Position numbers and translations under genes: made by a program | Shown: positions 36,814 through 43,799 of the stretch, piece by piece | Position numbering within the stretch: position 1 is the stretch's first letter | Layout: every line of letters starts with the position of its first letter | IMG/VR virus record: IMGVR_UViG_3300046516_000409 | Location: 1 to 43,799 of that record | Length of the DNA: 43,799 bases | From: a virus | Direction: 5' to 3' (one strand) | Notes under the pieces: generated by a model | Seen by the model: only the letters and a program-made list of their open reading frames with translations | Database searches by the model: none | What the model was told of the DNA's origin: nothing

Positions 36814-38480
36814 TGAGCGATCTTCCTGTTGCATTGGCTGACGGCGACGCTCCGCTTGCCCCTCCTCCCCCTCCCGTAAGCGCGCCTGACACAGCGTCAA
36901 ATCTTAGCGCCCCGGCGTTGGTGAAAACCGCCCCTAAAACTTCGGCTGCGGACGCCAAGCGCACGGCAAAAGACGTGCTGGCGCCAGCGACAAAATCTGC
37001 GCCGGCGCCTGCGCCAACGCCGAAAGACGGCGACGTCGGTTCAAGCATTAGCGATGCTGCGGGAGGCATTGGCGATTGGTTCGGCAAGAACCGCAGTTGG
37101 ATTATCCCCGCGCTGTCAGGCGTCGGCGCGATGGCTTCATCGCCGTCTCGTTATCTTAGCGCCGCGATGCTCCAGGGGCTGGGTGCCGGCGCGCAGGCGT
37201 GGTCGAAGGAACAGAAGGACCAGGCCGACCTCGGCAGAGAGCAGTCAGAGACGAAGGGTGTCGATGCCCGAACGGCTGTCAGCAGGGCGGACGAGCAGCG
37301 GCAACTGATCGAGAACAGCGGCGGCGTTTTGAAAGAAATGACGGGAGCGGACGGCCACCCGATCACCGGAGCGTGGGCTTTCGATCCGGTGGCGAAAGAC
37401 CTGAAGCTCGTGCCGTACATGGAGTTGCTGAATGGCGGGCCTTCGGCTAAGGGCCGGCGCCTCGCGACGGCTGGAGAAGTTGCGGCGTTCTCTGGCAGCA
37501 GCATAAAGGACACCCCAGCGGCGGGCGCGAATAACCCCAAGATCTATGCGCCAGGGGGTGTGCAAGCCGGAACTGGAGCGCCAGGACAGGTGATTACCGG
37601 TGCGCCTGCTGGCAGGCCTGGTGACGTCCCCATCTCTGGCGCGCCTGTGCCGGCGCCGCCCGCCAAACCTTATGATCCGTCCGTGGTGGCGCGACCGCAT
37701 TATGACAACACGCTCGATGACGACGACAAAAAGCAACTGGCGCAAGAAAACGCCTTTGCGGCCACGGGCGCCAGGAAAGCTGTTGGCGAAGCGATCTACA
37801 AAGACGCGATTGAAGGCGGGAACAATGCCGATACCGTGCTCAAGCCTTTGAAGACGATGGGTTCCGCAACGGCGACGGGTCTGGGGCTGACCGGGGCCGA
37901 AGGTCCGGGCATAGGAGAGAATTGGAAGGCGCCTTTTGTCAAGACCATGCACGAAATCGCGCACAGCCTCGGCATTTCAGATCCAAATTTTGGCGCTGGC
38001 GCGACGTCTCGCGAAATTCTGGAAAAGAGCCAAGTCTGGCTCGGCAGCATGGCGGCGAGGGAAGGCGGGCAGAAGGCCAATGCGGCGCTCCAGGCGTTCA
38101 TGGCCGCGCTGCCGAACATGGGTCTGACCAAGCCCGCGATGGCGGAACTGACGGCTGGCGTTTTTTCGCAAAACCAGCGCGAGCGTGATCGGGCGGCGCA
38201 TGCGGGCGTGTGGCGCGATTCCAAAGGTCCGGAAGGCTATGGCGGGACGTTCACGCACTTCGATGATTCGTACCGCAGGCATTACAGTCAGGAGCGGCAG
38301 GGGGCAGAGCAGCATCAGATTGCGGCGCTGCTCTTGAAAGCGCCCAAGGTCATGGAAGCCATCATGTCTGGGCGGCTGTCTCAGGATGAAGCGCAGAAGC
38401 TCATCTCCCAAACTACTGATGCAAATGGCAAGGTAGTTCCGACTGGCTACTCGCCTAGCCTGGTTCGTTATTTCTACTGA
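36813..38480 (+). CDS. Putative internal/ejection protein, 555 aa
   Basis: Starts at ATG 36813 on the previous stop (TAATG). The N-terminal 75 residues are Pro/Ala-rich and disordered. Next comes a helical, Gly/Ala-rich region (S-W-I-I-P-A-L-S-G-V-G-A-M-A, about 92-115) that may contact membranes, a charged helix (about 125-165), a Pro/Gly-rich stretch (about 215-300), and a helical C-terminal half (about 310-540) with E-N-A-F-A-A-T-G-A-R-K-A. The composition is typical of phage proteins packaged in the head and sent out with DNA. No enzymatic motif seen. Confidence 0.65.
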   Translation: MSDLPVALADGDAPLAPPPPPVSAPDTASNLSAPALVKTAPKTSAADAKRTAKDVLAPATKSAPAPAPTPKDGDVGSSISDAAGGIGDWFGKNRSWIIPALSGVGAMASSPSRYLSAAMLQGLGAGAQAWSKEQKDQADLGREQSETKGVDARTAVSRADEQRQLIENSGGVLKEMTGADGHPITGAWAFDPVAKDLKLVPYMELLNGGPSAKGRRLATAGEVAAFSGSSIKDTPAAGANNPKIYAPGGVQAGTGAPGQVITGAPAGRPGDVPISGAPVPAPPAKPYDPSVVARPHYDNTLDDDDKKQLAQENAFAATGARKAVGEAIYKDAIEGGNNADTVLKPLKTMGSATATGLGLTGAEGPGIGENWKAPFVKTMHEIAHSLGISDPNFGAGATSREILEKSQVWLGSMAAREGGQKANAALQAFMAALPNMGLTKPAMAELTAGVFSQNQRERDRAAHAGVWRDSKGPEGYGGTFTHFDDSYRRHYSQERQGAEQHQIAALLLKAPKVMEAIMSGRLSQDEAQKLISQTTDANGKVVPTGYSPSLVRYFY

Positions 38481-38491
38481 GGGCGTGAGCT

Positions 38492-40351
38492 ATGACTGAA
38501 AAGTTTGACCCCGTTCCAGTGTACAACAAAAACGAGTCCCTTTATGACAACGCGACGCCCGCGACTGGGGGAGCCGCCGCCGCCGCCACCACCGAGCCTC
38601 TCAAAGTTCCGGTGTACAATAGGGACGAACCGCTCGTTGCATCCACGCAGCCGAAGCAGCCGGAAGCGAAGCCCGACTACGCCAATATGGGCTGGTGGGA
38701 TGTCCTGGGCAGAGGCGCCAAGGCGTTGCCTGGCGACATGGGCGACGTCGCTATGGCGCTTCCACACGCCGTCGCGAACTACGGCGATACGTGGGAGGGC
38801 GTAAAGTCGCTGGGGCGCGGCGCTGCTGGCGCGACGGGCCTTTACGAGGGGGCCAGCCCACAGGATAAAGCGGCGTTCAGCGGCGCTGTGGCGCCCTATA
38901 CTTCAGCTTGGAACGCCGTCTCCAGCGGCGACACGGCAGGCCTGAAGGAACAGATTGCCGAGCACCCGGCCAACCTTGCACTGTCATATGCGCCTGTCGC
39001 CGGCGCCGCCGGCGCTGGCTTGCGCGGGCTGTCGGGTGCGGCACAAGCAGGCAGCGCCGTCTCGCGCGGTCTTGAGATCGCCGGCAACGCCGCGAGCAAG
39101 ACCGGCCAGGCGCTAAATATGTTCGACCCGGTGCAGGCTGGCATGGCGGGAGTGACCAAGTTGGGCGGCCCAGTGGCGAAAGCGACGATGGCTGGGCTGT
39201 CTGACAAGCCATACAATGCTTACACCAAGGGCTTTGAAGCCGCCAAGGAGGGCGGCCAGGCCCTCAATGATTTCAAATCGTTTGCGACTGGCGATGCAGG
39301 TCCGGTGGATCTATCAACCCGCGTTCGCAATGCCATGAAGGCGAAGAGGGACGAAGAAATCAACACATGGGCGCAGTCGAAACAAGGCGTCGCGGCACAA
39401 AACAGGGGTCCGGTGGACTTGACTGATGCGCTGGACACTATTCGAGCTAATGCTCGGAAGATGGGAGATCCATCTTTAGCTCTCGACCCAGCCGCGCATG
39501 ATGCAATGTTTAGGGCATATCAAGCTGTTCTCGCGCATGATGCGCTGCCGCCAGGGGCGCCCGGAGCGCAACTTCTGGGCATCGATAAGCTAAAGCAGCG
39601 GCTGCACGATGCTGCAGAAGCCGCGCCCAATCCTGAAGCGCGGACTGCGGTCCATAGCGTACGCGATGCAGTTCGCGATGCCTTGATAGCACATGCGCCG
39701 GAATACGAGCCTCTGATGTCTGGCTGGCAGACGATGCAGGATAATTTCAACACCCTCGAAAAGTCACTTGGGACTGGGTCTAAGACTGCAGCCACAAGTG
39801 AGATGGCCAAGTTCCTCAAGGCGCAGAAAACACCCGGCGGTCGTGATTTGATCGACCAGTTAGCGCAATATGATCGCACTATCCCGCATGCGGTGGCTGG
39901 GGCCACCTTCGCGGAAGGGAGTAAGCTGGGCAGGGCGCCGAACATTGCCGAATTGGGTATGCTGGCGCACTCGATCTACTCAGGGAACCCCGTCACGGGC
40001 CTTATTGGAGGGGCCGGTGCTTTATTTGGGAACGTGCCTCCGCTACAGCGAACAGTTCCGATTCTTGCCGGTCGCGCGGCGAGGCTTGGCGAGCCGTTGC
40101 AAACTGTGTATCAGGGCGCCCAGCAGTCTGTGCTTCCGGAAGAGCGGGGCGATAACGCCGTTCGTGAATTGACGGTTCACCCAAGGCGCGCCAGCGGCGG
40201 CGCCGTGAAAGGCCACCAGCATTTGGTCGACCGGCTATTCGCCGCGCACGAGCGCGCCAAGCGCGAAGAAAAGGCGCATACTGCGGGCATCCTGCACCAG
40301 CCAGACGAGGCGGTTGCAAAAGCTCTCCATGTCGCGCAGGCGGCTATCTAA
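38492..40351 (+). CDS. Putative internal/ejection protein with C-terminal GG-motif, 619 aa
   Basis: Repeated PVPVYNKNE- and KVPVYNRDE-type segments lie in the first 50 residues. An Ala/Gly-rich helical region (about 130-250) with N-L-A-L-S-Y-A-P-V-A-G-A-A-G-A-G may be membrane-active. A long helical region (270-460) follows, then a Gly/Leu-rich part (T-G-L-I-G-G-A-G-A-L-F-G). The C-terminus has R-R-A-S-G-G-A-V-K-G-H-Q-H-L-V-D-R-L-F and ends with charged helix. The same style of ending occurs on other virion proteins here. Probably an ejected protein; function not shown. Confidence 0.65.
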   Translation: MTEKFDPVPVYNKNESLYDNATPATGGAAAAATTEPLKVPVYNRDEPLVASTQPKQPEAKPDYANMGWWDVLGRGAKALPGDMGDVAMALPHAVANYGDTWEGVKSLGRGAAGATGLYEGASPQDKAAFSGAVAPYTSAWNAVSSGDTAGLKEQIAEHPANLALSYAPVAGAAGAGLRGLSGAAQAGSAVSRGLEIAGNAASKTGQALNMFDPVQAGMAGVTKLGGPVAKATMAGLSDKPYNAYTKGFEAAKEGGQALNDFKSFATGDAGPVDLSTRVRNAMKAKRDEEINTWAQSKQGVAAQNRGPVDLTDALDTIRANARKMGDPSLALDPAAHDAMFRAYQAVLAHDALPPGAPGAQLLGIDKLKQRLHDAAEAAPNPEARTAVHSVRDAVRDALIAHAPEYEPLMSGWQTMQDNFNTLEKSLGTGSKTAATSEMAKFLKAQKTPGGRDLIDQLAQYDRTIPHAVAGATFAEGSKLGRAPNIAELGMLAHSIYSGNPVTGLIGGAGALFGNVPPLQRTVPILAGRAARLGEPLQTVYQGAQQSVLPEERGDNAVRELTVHPRRASGGAVKGHQHLVDRLFAAHERAKREEKAHTAGILHQPDEAVAKALHVAQAAI

Positions 40352-40361
40352 GGATCTGGTC

Positions 40362-41387
40362 ATGGTTGAACTTACGCCAGGCAAAGGCCTTAACGTACCG
40401 GCTGCGGGAACGCCGAACTGGGATGTGCCGGTAAACACCGACTGGCGCTCCATCGATCAGGCCATTGCAGGAGTGCAATATGTCAACGCCGCTGCCTTTA
40501 CCGGCAACGTCTATTTGACCAATGCGTACCCAACCGGATCAACCGATCCGGCCACCTCGTTGTCCTGCCTGTGCTCCACGATTGTCATTTACGGAGCTAT
40601 TGCAGGGGCGGTTAATTTAGTGTTTCCCGATGGTCTTGTGGGCCACTGGATCATCAGGAACGCAACCAGCGGGAATTTTGCAGTAAATTGCGTCACGTCC
40701 ACTGGCACCTATAATTATATGCCTGTTCCGCAGGGCGTCTTATCTCACGTTCATAGCGACGGCCACACTTTTTACTTTGTCGGCGCGAGCGGCACCACGT
40801 CACAGCTTGCGATGATTGGTGAGATCAAAGTCTGGTCTGGCGGCTATGTGCCGCCGCAGTGGATGGCTTGCGATGGCCGCTGGCTCGATAGGTACGCTAA
40901 CGGAGGGCAGTATACGCCGCTTTATAACGTCTTTGGCTTCGCCTATGGCGGCAATGGCTCCAATGCATTCGCCATTCCCGATTTGCGAGGGCGCGTGGTG
41001 GCGGGCGCAGACAACATGGGGACGCTAGGCAGCGCCAATCGCCTGAACGGGTGGGGGATGACGGCTGTCGGCGGCGTGGCGAATCTGGCCTTGACCACCG
41101 ATCAGTTGCCATCGCACACGCATTATGACTACGGCCACGGGCACAACCTGGCCCAGAACCCGCATCATCATTTCACCAATGGCCCCGACAGCAGCGTGGG
41201 CGGACAGCCAGGCGTGGGCTACAGCGGTTCTGGCTGGCCGTGGCACGATAAACAGTCGAGCGACGAGACTGTCCCGCTGGGGGTCTACGCCGGCTACGCC
41301 AGCCTCACGAACACCGGCAACGGCAGCGCCTTCTCGATCCTGCAGCCGACGCTCGTCCTGCAACACATCATCTACACCGGCGTCTAG
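40362..41387 (+). CDS. Tail fibre/tip with phage tail-collar domain
   Basis: 341 residues from ATG 40362 (AAGGA at the end of the previous gene). The C-terminal half is a phage tail-collar domain: G-E-I-K-V-W-S-G-G-Y-V-P-P-Q-W-M-A-C-D-G, then Y-T-P-L-Y-N-V-F-G, then N-A-F-A-I-P-D-L-R-G-R-V-V-A-G. The following H-T-H-Y-D-Y-G-H-G-H-N and H-H-H-F segment is His-rich and could bind metal ions, as in collar-type fibre tips. The N-terminal half is beta-rich. It may be a second adsorption fibre or tail tip. It converges with the GcrA-like gene; the two stop codons share CTAG. Confidence 0.82.
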   Translation: MVELTPGKGLNVPAAGTPNWDVPVNTDWRSIDQAIAGVQYVNAAAFTGNVYLTNAYPTGSTDPATSLSCLCSTIVIYGAIAGAVNLVFPDGLVGHWIIRNATSGNFAVNCVTSTGTYNYMPVPQGVLSHVHSDGHTFYFVGASGTTSQLAMIGEIKVWSGGYVPPQWMACDGRWLDRYANGGQYTPLYNVFGFAYGGNGSNAFAIPDLRGRVVAGADNMGTLGSANRLNGWGMTAVGGVANLALTTDQLPSHTHYDYGHGHNLAQNPHHHFTNGPDSSVGGQPGVGYSGSGWPWHDKQSSDETVPLGVYAGYASLTNTGNGSAFSILQPTLVLQHIIYTGV

Positions 41388-41794
41388 GCGGCTCTCGTCT
41401 GGTAACAGGCGATCATGTGCTTGCGGCAGTAGATGGTTATGCCTGGCCTCTCGACCGTCTCGCAGCAGTAGGTCACGCCTTCTGGCGTGTGCGCATCTCC
41501 GAACGGATATCGGCAGGTGAAGGGCGTCAGGCCCATGATCGTCCGATCCTGGACAGGCGGCGCAATAGGCGCGGCAATTGGTTTCATTTTGGGCGTCCTC
41601 GGCGGTCTGGGTGGCCTTGGCTTTTTGGGCGCCGGCACAGCGCCCCCGGTCCGACTGACGTCGAAGCCGCGAGCGCGGAGCCTGGATATGACGCCGATGA
41701 TCGCGTTCTTGGTTTTCCCCAGCTTTGCGCCAGCCTGCGTTCCTGTCAGACCGGCCTTCCACAGGGCCAGGATCGCGATCTCGTCGGTGTTCAT
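41384..41794 (-). CDS. GcrA-like cell-cycle regulator
   Basis: 136 residues from ATG 41794. The N-terminal helix-turn-helix (D-E-I-A-I-L-A-L-W-K-A-G-L-T-G-T-Q-A-G-A, K-T-K-N-A-I-I-G-V-I-S-R-L) and the C-terminal block with C-R-Y-P-F-G-D, Y-C-C-E-T and Y-C-R-K-H-M-I-A-C-Y-Q match GcrA. GcrA binds sigma70 and acts at promoters methylated at GANTC by CcrM in alphaproteobacteria. A phage copy might redirect host transcription or time its own genes; that is inference. Family proteins start close to the helix-turn-helix, which favours ATG 41794, one base after the upstream stop. ATG 41815 and 41830 give longer versions. Linker rich in Pro/Lys/Arg. Confidence 0.78.
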   Translation of the reverse strand: MNTDEIAILALWKAGLTGTQAGAKLGKTKNAIIGVISRLRARGFDVSRTGGAVPAPKKPRPPRPPRTPKMKPIAAPIAPPVQDRTIMGLTPFTCRYPFGDAHTPEGVTYCCETVERPGITIYCRKHMIACYQTRAA

Positions 41795-41795
41795 T

Positions 41796-42026
41796 TCAAT
41801 TCGTTTGTGCGTCATCTGCCTTTTTCTCATATCTCACGCCGCAAAATGGGCAGTATGTCGGAACGATCAGCGGCATCTTGCTGCGCATGCTGGTGATGAT
41901 TTTCTCGCTCGCGATCAGCGTGGGGATCACGATCAGATGACCGTCGACGACACGGAAGGCGGTGGTCAGCCTGGCGTTGTTGTCGGCAATCATCTTGTTC
42001 ATGTCGTCGGCGCAATTGCAGGTCAT
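41796..42026 (-). CDS. Small zinc-ribbon-like protein, 76 aa
   Basis: Begins M-T-C-N-C-A-D-D-M-N-K and ends with Y-C-P-F-C-G-V-R-Y-E-K. The two Cys-x-Cys/Cys-x-x-Cys pairs, far apart, suggest a zinc-bound fold. Start ATG 42026 is preferred: GGAAGG lies 4 bases upstream and it overlaps the upstream gene's stop as ATGA. Longer readings to 42203 shadow the secreted micro-protein. It lies in the leftward early-type block. A small regulatory or structural zinc protein is likely. Confidence 0.65.
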   Translation of the reverse strand: MTCNCADDMNKMIADNNARLTTAFRVVDGHLIVIPTLIASEKIITSMRSKMPLIVPTYCPFCGVRYEKKADDAQTN

Positions 42027-42184
42027 GGCGCCTTCCATGTCGCGACGGGGCGCGGGTTGAAAAGCATCGAGGCCTCCACCGTGGCATTGTGACGGGCCTT
42101 GACGCGATGCAAGACGTAGGGTGCGGCGAGCGTCGAGGCGCTCCACATTGCTACAGCCAAGCTTAAGCTTAATTTCTTCACCAT
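42023..42184 (-). CDS. Secreted micro-protein with signal peptide, 53 aa
   Basis: Reads MVKKLSLSLAVAMWSASTLA then A-P-Y-V and a basic mature part. Two lysines, a hydrophobic core and an A-x-A-like end form a good Sec signal, cleaved about residue 20-21. The mature part is only about 33 residues. It overlaps neighbours on both sides, including ATGA with the zinc-ribbon gene. Envelope-directed action is implied; the target is unknown. Confidence 0.6.
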   Translation of the reverse strand: MVKKLSLSLAVAMWSASTLAAPYVLHRVKARHNATVEASMLFNPRPVATWKAP

Positions 42185-42261
42185 AGCGCCACCAGCATCG
42201 CAAAGGCGCACACCCCTGATACGGCGCCGATCACATACCCTTCCCAAAAGTCACCGCTCAT
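42178..42261 (-). CDS. 27-residue single-span membrane peptide
   Basis: M-S-G-D-F-W-E-G-Y-V-I-G-A-V-S-G-V-C-A-F then A-M-L-V-A-L-W. GGAGG stands 6 bases before the ATG on the minus strand, an unusually good site for so small a frame, and the peptide is almost wholly one transmembrane span. It overlaps the next gene by 7 bases and the previous by 11. Function unknown. Confidence 0.55.
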   Translation of the reverse strand: MSGDFWEGYVIGAVSGVCAFAMLVALW

Positions 42262-42628
42262 TTTGATCCTCCACTTTTTCAGTGATTCGAGCATTTTCAA
42301 TTTTCTTGTCGACGATTGCCAGGATCTCCGCGTAATTCTGCTGGATCTCGACGCGCAGCGCCCTGTAAGCGTCCGCCTTGCTAGCGTACCAGGGACCGCC
42401 GGTGCCCTGGGAATCGGTCCTGTCGGTCCTGCTGTAGCTGTGGGCGCCGGCCCTGAAGCAGCCGACGCCAACTTCCCGATTGTACTGGTTGAAAGCCCAG
42501 CCGATCTGGAGCAGTTCGCTGGGGACCAGCCTGAACAGCGTAAAATCGCGAAAGCGCATGGCGCGCGCTTCGTCCAATTGTTTGACGATGAGGTCAAACG
42601 CCGCTTTTTCGGCCTTGGTCATGGCCAT
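42251..42628 (-). CDS. Hypothetical protein, 125 aa
   Basis: Charged protein with helical ends (M-T-K-A-E-K-A-A-F-D-L-I-V-K-Q-L-D-E near the start; E-I-Q-Q-N-Y-A-E-I-L-A-I-V-D near the end) and a central loop with G-V-G-C-F-R-A-G-A-H-S-Y-S-R-T. The start overlaps the MazG-like stop by one base (TGATG). It may act with or after the MazG-like protein because of this coupling. Not identified. Confidence 0.65.
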   Translation of the reverse strand: MAMTKAEKAAFDLIVKQLDEARAMRFRDFTLFRLVPSELLQIGWAFNQYNREVGVGCFRAGAHSYSRTDRTDSQGTGGPWYASKADAYRALRVEIQQNYAEILAIVDKKIENARITEKVEDQNER

Positions 42629-43086
42629 CAGCGCAGCCTCGCTTTGAACCCCAGCTTTTTGCTGGTGGCGTTGAACTTATCGACGGTCGCCCGCTTCAAA
42701 TCGATGCCGGCTTTGATGGCGATCAGCGAAACGTAGACTTCCACGTCAGCCAGTTCTGTCGCCAGATCGGCAACGGTGGCGCGCGAGCCATCGAGGCCAA
42801 GGCGCTCGCGCTCCAATTTCTTGATGACATTGCAGGCTTCGCCCATTTCGCCGGCGGCGGCGTTGCCGAAGTAGGACAGGTCGAGCTTGTCGCTGTTCGT
42901 CCACTCAAGCTGGCGGGCGATGTTGGCCTCTTCCAGCGTGTCGTAATAGATGACAGGCTGGGCCTTTCTGGGTATGGGCTGCACCTTTTCGAGCACCCCA
43001 GTAATCAAGTTGTGGGCGACTATTTGATCCATGCAAGCTTTATGAGCAAGCAACACGCTCATGGCGTCGATTTCTTCAGGGGTCAT
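42628..43086 (-). CDS. MazG-like nucleotide pyrophosphohydrolase
   Basis: All-alpha NTP pyrophosphatase of 152 residues. It shows the MazG metal motif E-x-x-E ... E-x-x-D: Glu80 and Glu83 in A-G-E-M-G-E-A, and Glu111 and Asp114 in E-L-A-D-V-E-V-Y, 27 residues between. Such enzymes hydrolyse NTPs or dNTPs to monophosphate and PPi; phage members have been linked to removal of (p)ppGpp or unusual nucleotides, which is not proven here. The first 70 residues are an extra N-terminal region. Leftward block with GcrA-like and membrane genes. Confidence 0.8.
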   Translation of the reverse strand: MTPEEIDAMSVLLAHKACMDQIVAHNLITGVLEKVQPIPRKAQPVIYYDTLEEANIARQLEWTNSDKLDLSYFGNAAAGEMGEACNVIKKLERERLGLDGSRATVADLATELADVEVYVSLIAIKAGIDLKRATVDKFNATSKKLGFKARLR

Positions 43087-43134
43087 GTTTGGGTTCCTCG
43101 TTTTGGGCGGGGGCGGATCTAGCCGCCCCCATGA

Positions 43135-43799
43135 TCAGACGGGTTGACGAAAAGCGACGATGCGGCGGATCGACACCATGCCGTAGCCGACATTGTGCAG
43201 GTGGTTGCCCGACAGCAGCAGGATGCTGTTGGTTTTCGGGTAGACTTTGGCGACGATGCCAATGTGATGCGGCAGGACGGCGACGGCGCCAACCCTGGGC
43301 GCGCTGGGGCGGCCATAGTGGGCGTAGGAGACGGCGGCAAGCGACCCCAGGCGGGAATAGCCGGCCTCGCGCAGCCACAGACCTACGGAGGCCGCGCACC
43401 AGGGGCCATTGAAGCCGGTGAAATTGCCGCCGCCGACGTAACGCTCCGCGACCTGCAGGAGCCGCGTGTCGCCGCCCAGGGACGCCGTGGGCGTGTAGAA
43501 GCGAAATCCGAATAGGCTGAAGCCCTGATCGGGTTCAGGGGCCACTGCCGCCGCCGCGCGCGCATAAATGCGGCGCTGATAGTGATGGTGGTGACGATGC
43601 GCGACAGGGCGCCAACGATGGTACTCTCGGCGGGGTTCGCGCCAGTGAGGCTTCAGGCTTTCGAAGGATTTTTCTTGCGCCTCCATGCCGAAAATGCGCC
43701 GGATGTTGAAATTTTGACTGGACGTTTGCGGCGGCGGGTCCACACTAGCAAATGCCGGCGAGGAACACGCCACGAGTAGAGCCGTGACGGCGAGCAGCT
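43135..43799 (-). CDS. CHAP/NlpC-like wall hydrolase, exported, 5' end cut by window
   Basis: Partial: the frame stays open to the right edge, where L-L-A-V-T-A-L-L-V-A-C-S-S-P-A-F-A reads as the end of a signal peptide with a possible lipobox (L-V-A-C), so the true start lies beyond 43799. A GTG at 43773 is probably not the start. The catalytic domain, of CHAP or NlpC/P60 type (similar to the TIGR02594 pattern), shows F-N-G-P-W-C-A-A-S-V (Cys near 43397), L-P-H-H-I-G-I-V-A-K (His) and L-L-L-S-G-N-H-L-H-N. A linker with H-R-H-H-H-H-Y precedes it. Role: peptidase on peptidoglycan in the envelope. Confidence 0.78.
   Translation of the reverse strand, partial: LLAVTALLVACSSPAFASVDPPPQTSSQNFNIRRIFGMEAQEKSFESLKPHWREPRREYHRWRPVAHRHHHHYQRRIYARAAAAVAPEPDQGFSLFGFRFYTPTASLGGDTRLLQVAERYVGGGNFTGFNGPWCAASVGLWLREAGYSRLGSLAAVSYAHYGRPSAPRVGAVAVLPHHIGIVAKVYPKTNSILLLSGNHLHNVGYGMVSIRRIVAFRQPV

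Noticed and set aside
1-43799. tRNA genes, insertion sequences, integrase and attachment sites
   Set aside because: None could be recognised by eye; a tRNAscan or IS search could still find something small.

Overview
The window is a near-continuous stretch of tailed-phage genome (or a prophage/contig of one) carrying the packaging, head, tail, lysis and ejection genes of a short-tailed, P22-like virus. The host is probably an alphaproteobacterium. The best evidence is a phage-borne GcrA-type regulator (GcrA is an alphaproteobacterial cell-cycle factor). GC-rich coding and several small proteins of a style I associate with alphaproteobacterial phages agree with this. No integrase, repressor, polymerase, primase or helicase is visible, so lifestyle and replication cannot be judged from this window. 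I saw no tRNA gene or CRISPR array, and no gene-free stretch longer than about 180 bases.

Layout, left to right. (1) 1-179: AT-rich non-coding DNA with palindromes and two overlapping hairpins, followed by a lone leftward gene (180-563). (2) 564-665: a divergent control region with a good sigma70-like promoter. (3) 666-5496: terminase small subunit, three tiny genes and terminase large subunit, then a cassette of seven small, start/stop-coupled genes. The cassette includes two genes with the DUF2829/Tad2 fold family (Tad2 is a known anti-Thoeris protein), a duplicated small domain and an N4 Gp49/Sf6 gp66-family protein. (4) 5541-15080: portal; a large protein with an N-terminal ADP-ribosyltransferase-like domain and an out-of-frame gene nested in its 3' end; membrane and low-complexity proteins; a 10-residue-repeat protein; a GroES-like protein; a scaffold-like protein. 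(5) Two terminator-like hairpins (15080-15157), then the decoration-like protein, major capsid protein and head-completion proteins (15219-19834). (6) Three adjacent fibre genes (19834-27352) that share one N-terminal anchor; two end in the S74 intramolecular chaperone. (7) GH19 endolysin and candidate holin (27349-28159). (8) Tail adaptor, nozzle-like protein, GNAT-like protein and three very large putative ejection proteins. One of these combines an internal S74-like domain, an amidase and a lysozyme. A tail-collar fibre ends at 41387. (9) A leftward block (41384-43799): GcrA-like regulator, zinc-ribbon, secreted and single-span micro-proteins, a MazG-like pyrophosphohydrolase and a CHAP/NlpC-like hydrolase that runs off the right edge.

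The rightward genes are very tightly packed, with ATGA, GTGA, TGATG and TAATG junctions almost everywhere, so they are probably translated as long coupled polycistrons. The most interesting points are: the paired Tad2-like genes inside the packaging operon; the ART-containing protein next to the portal with its nested gene; the S74-amidase-lysozyme protein; the paralogous fibre triplet; the virus-encoded GcrA-like regulator; and a short basic/Gly-Gly motif that recurs across many virion proteins. All functions are assigned by reading the sequence; no database search was run.
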